DNA of 64,000 nt, taken from positions 62,001 to 126,000 of the forward strand of contig CALNHX010002786.1 of NCBI GenBank assembly GCA_940337035.1, given 5' to 3'. The stretch comes from Agriotes lineatus (Eukaryota > Arthropoda > Insecta > Coleoptera > Elateridae). Positions 35,703-44,829 of the stretch are shown piece by piece. The position numbers were made by a program, and so were the translations under genes. The notes below the pieces were generated by a model, which saw nothing but the letters and a program-made list of their open reading frames with translations, did no database searches and was not told where the DNA came from. The first letter of the stretch is position 1, and each line of letters starts with the position of its first letter.

Positions 35703-37234
35703 CTACACCTTTTTCAATTGTAATTCAGAAAGCATCAAACATAATTCAGATTAGTAAATTGTAATTCAGGAAGTGTAAATTGTAACTCATAATGTGTAAA
35801 TTGTAATTTAAATTAGTAAATTGTAATTCAGAAAGTGTAAATTGTAATTTGGAAAGTGTAAATTCCAATTCAGAGAAAGTATAAATTGTAATTCAGAAAC
35901 CAAAGGACGACTTTTATGTGGTATTACTCTGTAGATACATACAAACACGATGTCTGTTGTGCAAAAAATTTACTATTGATTGTCAAAAAATCGTCAGACA
36001 AGTTGATTTTAATTTTGGTTGAAAATTATTGGTTTATCATAGAATTCACGTCATTGTTAGGTGCTTATAAGCCTTTTACGTGAATTAATTTGTCAATTAT
36101 TTATTAAGCAATGTAAATATTAAGTAAATTTGTGGCAGCTTTTACACACATCCTGTATATATGTATCTATATAGTAATTATTCATAAAGATCGTTCTTTG
36201 GTTTCTGAATTACAATTATTGATGCTTTCTGTGTTATAATTGAAGCTTTCTAAATATCAATTAACGCTTTCTGAATTACAGTTTACGCTTTCTGAATTAC
36301 AATTTACTTATGTGAATTACAAGTTACATTATCCGAATTACAATTTACTAATTTGAATTACAAGTTACACTTTCTGAATTACAATTTACTAATCCCAATT
36401 ACAATTCAGACCTGAATTACAGTACACTAATCTGAATTACAATTTACACTTTCTAAATTACAATTTACTAATCTCAATTACAATTTACACATTCTGAATT
36501 AATATTTACTAATCTGCATTACAAGTTACATTATCTGAATTACAATTTACTAATTTAAATTACAAGTTACACTTTCTGAATTACAATTTGCACTTTTTGA
36601 ATTACAATTTACTAATCTGAATTACAATTTACACTTTCTGAATTACAATTTACTAATCCCAATTACAATTCAGACCTGAATAACAGTACACTAATCTGTA
36701 TTACAATTAACACTTTCTGAATTAATATTTACTAATCTGAATTACAAGTTACATTATCTGAATTACAATTTACTAATTTGCATTAAGTACAAGTTACACT
36801 TTCTGAATTACAATTTACTAATCCCAATTACCATTCAGACCTGAATTATAGTACACTAATCTGTATTACAATTTACACTTTCTAAATTACAATTTACTAA
36901 CCTCAATTACAATTTACACATTCTGAATTAATAATTACTAATCTGAATTACAAGTTACATTATCTGAATTACAATTTACTAATTTAAATTACAAGTTACA
37001 CTTTCTGAATTGCAATTTACACTTTTTGAATTACCATTTACTAATCTGAATTACATGTACACTTTCTGAATTGCAATTTGTTAATATAAATTACAAGTTA
37101 CAATTTCTGGATTGAATTTACGAATTTGAATTACATTTAACGCTTTCTAAATTACAATTTATTAATCTAAATTACAAGTTGCACTTTCTGAAATACATCT
37201 TATACTTTCTGAATTACAATTGAAAAAGGTGTAG
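35703..37234. mobile_element. Foldback-like element 2 with minisatellite arms
   Basis: The tips CTACACCTTTTTCAATTG and its exact reverse complement bound the element. The left arm (to about 35900) and the longer right arm (36200-37234) are arrays of the same 20/21-bp units as element 1 in opposite orientation. The right arm also shows a higher-order repeat. The centre contains TATTGATTGTCAAAAAATCG and ATATGTATCTATATAGTAAT blocks shared with element 1. No transposase. No clear target duplication. Confidence 0.8.
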
Positions 37235-37552
37235 TTCGCAGAGCCAGTGCATGTCTAAGATCATGGAAAAAGTCAACCAAATGGTACACTTGTGCATTGC
37301 GTTTTTTATTATAAATAATTCCAAAGTGTTAGTACGTGTGTTCAAAGAAAGTTTAGACGTGAGTTTGGTATTAGACAAGCACCTAAATATGATGACATTA
37401 TGTGATGGTATCGATAGATCGAAGGAAAACGTCAGAATTTGAACTTCGGGAATGCAATTTCCTAGCGCTTCAAAGCAGTTTTTAGAAAAAACATAGTTGT
37501 AGTTTGTTGCAATTATTTATATACCATATTTTGTAGATATTTACATCATTAT

Positions 37553-37735
37553 GCTGTGTAAGTGTGCAATTCCTGGCTGCAGAGGCATAAATGTGAATAA
37601 GGTGTATGTGTTTAATTTCAGGAAAGATACTATTTTATATAAAAAATAGTTTATCTTATACCAAGGGCAAACTTCATTCCATCCAAGCACTCCAAGGTAT
37701 GCGAATTCCATTTTCTAGCAGTGAATTTAGTTTTG
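37553..37735 (+). pseudogene. THAP-domain remnant
   Basis: The frame opens MLCKCAIPGCRG and continues to VYVFNFRKD, then stops. A shifted frame continues ANFIPSKHSKVCEFHFLAVN. C-x4-C, the FxFxKD block and SKVCEFHF are THAP-domain landmarks in the right order. It begins about 320 bp beyond Foldback element 2 and has no transposase body. Confidence 0.7.
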
Positions 37736-38254
37736 TTTAATTATAACATTTTGAACAACAATTTTTAAATGTTCAAAACAAATGAAATGTGTCACGGTGT
37801 TAAATTTTTTTATCTACGACCACTACTAAAAGTAGGCCTTTTAGCGCTAGCTTGTTTCACTGAAAGTGACGTTTTATAGTTTACCGTGGTTAAAGAAATC
37901 AGCTGTTTACTTTTAGCACATGGGCTAAAAGTGAAGTGAGGTTATAAAACTACAATTTCGAACTGGAAATGAAGTTGTAAAGTTATGCTAGTTGCTTCTT
38001 GCGTTACAGGTAAAGTGTTTTTGAAATAAATAAAGCATTATGTAATGAATGCAGTCAGATGTGGAGTATCAATAATTACATTTCGCAACTCACCTTGACA
38101 GCACTGGCGTGGCAAACAATCGCCCGCGCGGCGTGGGCTACTGTTTATTATGACATAAATTAGAAGTGTCGCAGATGCAAACCTTTGTTAAATCGATATT
38201 TATGGATTAATAACGGTAAAATTAAGGTCGTAGATAAAATATTGTATGCAACGC

Positions 38255-38354
38255 GTGCTAAAAGTCGTTTATGCACGAGACATGTTATGAAACTCAGCCT
38301 TCGGCTCCGTTTCATAATTTTCATGTCTCGTGCATAAACGTCGACTTTTAGCAC
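38255..38354. repeat. near-perfect 100-bp palindrome
   Basis: Arms GTGCTAAAAGTCG, TTTATGCACGAGACATG and ATGAAAC face their reverse complements around a loop with CAGCCTTCGGCTCC. Transcripts from either strand would fold into a long hairpin. The arms contain small indels. Origin unknown. Confidence 0.8.
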
Positions 38355-38941
38355 TAGTTTATTTTATTGGTAGCCAATATCCTAGCAAGGAAAGAATAGC
38401 GAAAATTATAATTAATTCTACAATCATTACTTTGATTAAAAATTATTGAAATAAAATTAATAATGATCGATTGAGCAAAGGAAATAAGAGTCAAAAACTA
38501 AGTACGTTAGCAAATATATAAGCCAAACTTTGAGTTTTATATTTATTACAAAGATTATAAAGACAGTTATTCAATTTTGGGATTGATATTGCGCTACCTA
38601 TAGTGATATTCAAAATTATGGTCTTTGCTTTGTTTTGTTTTCCATTACTAAAAAAGCGAATAGAGTACTACTACTAAGAGCTCAGTTTGTGAATGGTAAC
38701 CCCGTTTCCACAAGAAGCCCTTAGTTTTAAAGTTCTAAACACTGCGCCTATACCATTTAACTAACGTTTGACCTACCTGTACTGACGGCTCGCCAGATAG
38801 TGGTGGCCTTGCCTCTAGGTGGTGTTGATCATGGTGAAAAGAATACAAGGTGTAACGTTCCGCAGAATGTGGGCGGACCTCAAATTCAACCAATAGAACA
38901 TGGTCACACAAAGGGCACGGTTGGTAGTACTGAAGTGTGTT

Positions 38942-39060
38942 GTTGAAGACGCTGTCGATGTCAAATTCGAGGTTAGGTTTTGCGTCAGTTGGTGTCAGAC
39001 TGACGAAAAACCTAACCTGCTAACCTATAATTTGACATCTACTGACAGTGACAGCAACAA
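38942..39060. repeat. palindrome of the CAAATTCGAGGTTAGC hairpin family
   Basis: The left arm carries GATGTCAAATTCGAGGTTAG and GGTTTTGCGTCAGT, the right arm their diverged reverse complements. It is the third copy after 6262 and 32.2 kb, shorter because one arm has lost about 10 bp. Confidence 0.75.
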
Positions 39061-39309
39061 TATACGATCGCGGCCATGGTTACACCATGATGGATTTGCT
39101 GACTAGGACCGTTGGGGATTGATTGACATCTCCCCTCTACTTTTTGAACGACTGCGCATCTCCGGGAACGTTTCACCTTGTATTCTTTACACCATGGTGT
39201 TGATAATACACATAATTAACAAAAATGTATTTTTGTTTGTAGATTCTCTAGTTGAAATTAAACTGTATCATGCAAAAACACCTGTACGAACTAATTGTGC
39301 AATTTTCAG

Positions 39310-39500
39310 GTCAAAAATTTCACTGTGTGTGTGGTAAGTCATATCGTCACGTGCAGTCTCTGTACAACCATTCAAGATTTGAATGTGGTAAGGAGCCCCA
39401 GTATGCTTGCCCGAGTTGCCAATATAAAGCCAAACGGAAAAATAGTTTACTCAGTCATCTTCTACGCAAACATGGTGCACTTGTTAGAAGTAAAAAATAA
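39310..39500 (+). CDS. lola: lola-like alternative 3' exon 5 (two zinc fingers)
   Basis: Acceptor GTGCAATTTTCAG ends at 39309. The split codon takes two bases, and the frame runs to TAA at 39498-39500. Finger 1 is CVC-GKSYRHVQSLYN-HSRFEC with single-residue cysteine spacing. The linker is GKEPQY. Finger 2 is CPSC...HLLRKH. Intact. It is the last lola exon recognised before the convergent Usb1 gene. The frame upstream of 39310 is intronic. Confidence 0.84.
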
Positions 39501-39779
39501 ACGATTCATGATATTTTCTTGAATAGTTTGTTATAGTAGGAAAAATATAGTACCAAATTAAATAGTGTTCTTTCATAACTCCACTTCATTCAATTGTTTT
39601 CATAGAATGACACAAAATGTTGGCTTTGTGAATATTTAAAACTTTTGGATATGGCAAAACACTCAAAGAAATATCATGGATTGACTTAGAAGTAGAACCT
39701 CTTAAAAAGTTGCAAAAGATGTTGTACCATTGTTCGGACAACTTTTGTTATTCTAATTTTGGATTTACTTTGTAATATA

Positions 39780-40365
39780 CAGGGTCCGGCAATGATGCGG
39801 TGGTGGAAGATATTTGTAAAAGTATGAAAGTTACATAAAATTTATTTATTTATAAGTTGTAGACACGAAGGTAGTGTACATTACTAAAATACTTTTGATT
39901 ATAAAAAAGTGTGCTAAACCAAAATTACTTTTTTTTTTAATCAGAACAACCTATATTTGGGTAGCTTAAGAGTTTTACGTTAACCAACATTAACCATTTT
40001 GGATGATTTTATGCAAAAAATTCTGAACTTCGTTCGGCTAATGTAGGTAACAAAAACAATTGAAGGAAAGAAAACGTTACCAAAAAATTTAATAAAATCG
40101 TTAATATCGCGAAAACATTGAACCCATATGACATTATATTAAAATGATTAGCATTTCAACACAAAACTTTTAAGCTACTCAAATATAGGGTGTTCTATTT
40201 AAAAAAAGTAATTTTCTTTCGCCACGTTTTTGAGCCACCCTCTATAATCAAAAGTATTTTACTAATGTGCAACACATTCGTACCTACAACTTTTATATAA
40301 GCACATTTTTGTAACTCTCATAGTTTTAGCAACATCTTCCATCCCCGCATGATTACCGAACCTTG
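39780..40365. mobile_element. TA-flanked MITE with long TIRs
   Basis: Ends CAGGGTCCGGCAATGATGCG and a diverged reverse complement are both flanked by TA. Inverted similarity runs well over 150 bp, including CACGAAGGTAGTGTACATTA against its partner. A partial relative lies at about 32400-32560. Tc1/mariner-type MITE. Confidence 0.7.
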
Positions 40366-40856
40366 TATATGTCGTCATTAAACCTAGAAATAACTTAAAA
40401 TGTAGTTCTCCATAGTTAAAACTAGTATTTTATAAGTCTTAGTACTACTTTTTTTTACTCATTTCTTGTATCATATAGTTTTTAAGTAATGGTAAGTGAG
40501 TGTATTTTCAATTCTTATATTTAGACTTAAATGGATGGCCTGGATGTATCACTACGTAACTCAAATATATGAATTTTCATAAAAAGCAAATTGCTACACC
40601 AACATTACTGATAGTAAGCTAAAGAAGTGATTATTTTAAGTTACTTTTTCGACAAGCGAATGTTTGTAAGTACGCCTTGTGTTTAGACAATTATTGTTGT
40701 TGGCAGTTTTTTGGTTTTGTCACTTACACAGAACACAATGCTAAAACGAATGGAGGAACTTTTTTAACATCGTATCTCTGCTTGAGGAATAATGCGCTTA
40801 TTATTATATAATACTTGTATTTCTCAGTTCTTTTACAAATTCTACTATATAGGTAC

Positions 40857-41887
40857 TTATAACAAATTAAAGGTAAATAATTTATTTCCAGTTTTACATT
40901 CAAGATGCATTACATAATTATACAAACTGCTGTCTGGAGAATTGATCAAAAGTTCCTCTACATATGCATGTATCATTGGCAATATGCTGTTGATTTCATT
41001 TTCATGGTCACCAACACACCATGCTATACTCATATGAAATGAAGGATCCTAAAAAAGGTTTAAAAGATGTGTCTCTTCGACTGCATTAAGTGTGGCATAA
41101 TTACTAACCTCATAAAAAGCCGGTAGTCGAAATTCTGCTAAGCAAATATTTAAATATTCCACTAGCTTAATCAACGTATCATGGCCACTTTTGATCTCCA
41201 ACCCTACAAAAGTTCTTGTTCTTTCTTCGTTGCAATACACTTTTAATGAATCAAATACTATAATAAACCTGAAACAAAGTTTTATAGAGCATGTTCCGAA
41301 AAAAAACGTTATACAACGCACTTTGTAATTAATGAAACCTTCTCACGTACTGACTGTATAAACGAATCTATCCAATGATGCCTTAATACGACTGTCTTTG
41401 TTAAACTTATATGAAAATGATCCACAGCCTGCAATTCAAGGTTTTGCAAACTATTAGCTATTTTTCTTATAATTTGAAGGATAGCGTCAGATGGCTCATC
41501 TGCAATAATTAATGAGCAAATTAAGCATATTTACGATCAAAAGCAAATCGATTTTTACATGGTATATATACGAATGTAGCCCAGTTTCCTCGTTCGTGTG
41601 GAAATGACCGAATCCTTCCATTGTGCTGCAAGGGATCATCAACAGGCACACTTTGATCTACGCTTATTCTTTGATTAATAACTTCAGGTAGGGGTAGTCT
41701 AGAAATAAAATACTACAAGTACGCATATACAATTTACGGAAAATGCATACCTTGTTTGTAACCGTTTATTGGATTCTTGGTTGGACTCTGAATGACATCG
41801 TTTCGTAGAAACTCGTCCAATAGGCACTTCGTCGTCTGAAGTATCACTACCGTAATTGCTAAGAAGTGTTAAAGCTCCTCTATACAT
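40857..41887 (-). CDS. Usb1: U6 snRNA phosphodiesterase Usb1 (5 exons)
   Basis: Coding exons on the minus strand are 41887-41751, 41698-41559, 41499-about 41339, 41268-41109 and 41048-40857 (TAA). The protein of about 262 aa has the family features. They are an acidic LSNYGSD start, RSFPHERGNWATFVYIPYEP, a first catalytic H-x-S (HFHISLTKTVVLRHHW), NEERTRTFVGLEI, and a second H-x-S (FHMSIAWCVGDHENEI). Usb1 is a nuclear 2H-family 3' exonuclease that trims U6 snRNA and leaves a cyclic phosphate. Exons 1-2, 2-3 and 4-5 join in phase. Exon 3 to 4 does not, since no GT donor gives the required phase. This may be a one-base sequence error or a non-standard junction. Confidence 0.88.
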
Positions 41888-43430
41888 AGTCTCTGCTTTA
41901 AATTCTCTGCATAACCTAATTATCCGTAATGATTTCGATACAATTATAATAACTGCAAAATTCAGCTTGTAGAATTACAAATCAAAATCTTCTAACTTTA
42001 AAATTAACCCCACAAAACAGTAACTAATATTAACCCTATTAGTTACAAATTGAAACTGCTTCTAACCTCAAATTTTAATTATAAAATTCCCATTATACCT
42101 AATATTCATTCACCGTTTTCCACATTCTCCAAAAACGATAACATCCAGGATCCCATATAGGGCTGACCGTGAGTGTACTATATAGATGATTTTTTAAATT
42201 TCGAATTTGAAAACGCAATAGGGGAAAAGTATGGGTATTATAACCAGAAATAACACATATATTTTATTTTATTTTTTCAAGCTTTGTGTCCTCTACAGGA
42301 ACGCAACATTTGAATTTTGAAGAAAAGTCTTATAAATGTTACAAATAAAAACCTACAGATGAAAGAAAAAAATTTTAATGCCGAAAGGAACAAATTTTGA
42401 ATCAAAAATATATATTTAATATTTATTTTTGTGTTGGAAGCGTATCGTAAGTTCATGTGAGTTAAATCTCACTTGAATAAATCCATCACGTACCTCTTGA
42501 CCTATGACACAACTGCAGGTCTCTGTGGTAAGTCTCACACATCGTTCCATAGCTCGTGTGTGACGTAAAAACGAGAATATGAGTCAGAAGTATTAATAGT
42601 GTTAACCAGTTCTATATTTTTTTAGATCATCGTTTAAATACCGAGATAGTTTTATTTGTATTTCCAAGTAACGTATCACTGCATTTTTATATCTACTATT
42701 TGCTACAGTGCCATCACAACCAACAGCACAGAGATTGCTAAAGGTAATATTATTTTTTGTGTTACATATTGTGAGGGTCGTGTATTCACAAACATTTTAT
42801 TTAGGTTATTTTATTTTCAGGAAAAACAATAAAAAAAACTCATATTCTTATAACTAGATGTATTTATGTATTGTAGTAGTAAACAATTATAGCTCTTAAA
42901 TGAAAGCTTTCGTTTGATTTGAATAGGGTGTAATCCGATATCTTTTGCAGCTGTTAGGAATGCAGCGGGACGTAATAAAATATCCCTGCGCATAACATAA
43001 AGAGAGCCGAAAAGTGTGTTAAATTTATGACCGGGGGATTAAGCGGATTTGGAAAACAAATAGCCCATACCGCCAACTAATTTAGTTTAAAATTTATTAG
43101 GTTGTGATTTCAACCAAAGAAACACGTGGTGAGGGTAGTTTTGAATACACCGTAGGAAACCCCAATTTAAAACTTGATTGAAAAAGGATTAAGCAGTCGT
43201 GGGCTTTATAAGGGCAGCTACCAATTAACGCAACGACGCTCTGGCAAAGAAATTTAGATTTGTTGTCATTGGCTGGACACTCCGCAACCCGGAATGGAGG
43301 GGTTTTGCTAAGTTGTATAAAACGCATCTGAGTAGGACTGCAAAAAAAGCCGAGTCTGGTGCATTTGGTAATTCTACGCGTAATACGGAGAACTACTGTG
43401 GCAGATCACAGCTGTTTAACCCTTACTCCT
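41888..43430. other. intergenic stretch upstream of Usb1
   Basis: It presumably includes the Usb1 promoter on the minus strand just above 41887. No further gene is convincing. A short frame at 43.1-43.3 kb on the minus strand has no recognisable domain. Confidence 0.4.
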
Positions 43431-44485
43431 CTAGGTGCAACATAATCCGACAACGCAAGGCAACTTGTTAGTAAGACTGTCGGGGCACCGACTCTTTGCC
43501 TCTCTCTTACTTCTATAGATACAACTAGTGATGTAACAAACGCGTTTTTTTAATTGAATAAAAAACCTTTACAAAAACTACAAAAAACGGTTTTTTTGTT
43601 TTTTATTCATTTTTGTAACTGGCGGCACGTTTTGGTAGGTATGGTTGGCAGCAGGTAAACAAACGACAAAATTTAAACTTATTTTGATTTTACATGCCCT
43701 TTAAAGTTCAAGAAAACTACAGCACATACTAGACAAATGTTTAATAAACAAAAGTAACATTTTATACCTACTGCCTACTCGTATTACGTATTACTCACAG
43801 AACAGCAAAGCGTATGCATGCGTCTATGCGAGCACCCCTGCCCCACCCCCACTGTTGGAAGTTGTTTTAAGCTGGATCTAGCTTTGAAACTGTCGAGCTG
43901 ATCGACGAATCAAGTTATATTAAATATTAGCGATTCATCAAAGTCATAAGACAGTGACATGGGCGACGTAAACTGCATGGATACTGACTCCGAATCAGTT
44001 GAGGAGTCAGCCATGTCTGTTAGCGAGTAATTTCTGCATTATTATAATTTCTACATCCACTTTGGCTATGAAATGTAATACATTATTTTTCTTTAGAAAT
44101 ATTTGTTTTTTTTGTTATTATAAATTCTATAATGCACTTTACCTATGATATGTATTATTTTTATTTAGAAATATCTGTTTTTTGTTTTTCCAAAGAATAT
44201 TACTTGTTATTCACTACACTTTAATTCTGAAAAAAACCTTTTAAAAAAAACAGACTGCTCGTTTTTTTTGCAAAAAAACCGTTTTTTTTAAACGAACGGT
44301 TTTTTTATGGTTACATCACTAGATACAACAAAGTCCGACACCGCAAGGAGACTTGTTAGTAAGACTGTGCACACCGATTCTTTGTCTCTCTTTCTCTTCG
44401 CTAGGCGTAACACATTTCGACACCACGAGGGGACTTGTTAGTAAGACTGTGGACGTACCGACTATTTGTCTCATTTTACTTCGCT
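43430..44485. repeat. tandem repeat of about 82 bp, three units, split by a hAT element
   Basis: Each unit contains ACTTGTTAGTAAGACTGT, followed by a CACCGACT-like and TTTGTCTC-like tail and preceded by a CGACAACGC-type block. Units lie at about 43430-43525, 44322-44402 and 44403-44485. The hAT copy 2 insertion separates the first from the others. Confidence 0.8.
43526..44321 (-). mobile_element. hAT-like non-autonomous element, copy 2
   Basis: Same family as 30182-30933 in reverse orientation. Ends TAGTGATG and CATCACTA have perfect 8-bp duplications GATACAAC (43518-43525, 44322-44329). Long shared blocks include GCATGCGTCTATGCGAGCAC and its relative in copy 1. Non-coding. Confidence 0.88.
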
Positions 44486-44624
44486 GGAAATCTATCAAAT
44501 GGTTCTAGTAGTCGTGGACATAGAAAAGTTCCCAAGCACTTTAAAGCTGATTTTGACTATTTTTACATATTATGAATTTGGCTTGTTCAATACATGTCAT
44601 TTCTTATAACATTTCCAATTTTTT

Positions 44625-44819
44625 ATGAGAAACATGATAATGCTGTGCGTGCTACTGCAACTTGTTTTTATTTATACACAGGGATATTCTGCAAGAACTT
44701 TTATTCGCTCACCACTACAACCTAATCCTGCTGTACTCCCATCGAATTTATTTCGCAGGTTGTTCTTTATATGGTGCTATGAACACATTTTAAGCTTCTA
44801 TGATTATTATAGAAATTAA
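44625..44819 (+). CDS. possible small secreted protein (64 aa), unverified
   Basis: The ATG-started frame has a short basic start, a hydrophobic stretch (MLCVLLQLVFIYTQG) resembling a signal peptide, then a proline-containing tail with RSPLQPNPAV. I recognise no family. It stands alone between repeats with no visible splice partners, so chance is quite possible. Confidence 0.2.
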   Translation: MRNMIMLCVLLQLVFIYTQGYSARTFIRSPLQPNPAVLPSNLFRRLFFIWCYEHILSFYDYYRN

Positions 44820-44829
44820 TAACATTTCA

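Noticed and set aside
35703..37234. 7-bp target duplication for Foldback copy 2
   Set aside because: The flanking bases beside the perfect tips do not match, so no TSD can be claimed.
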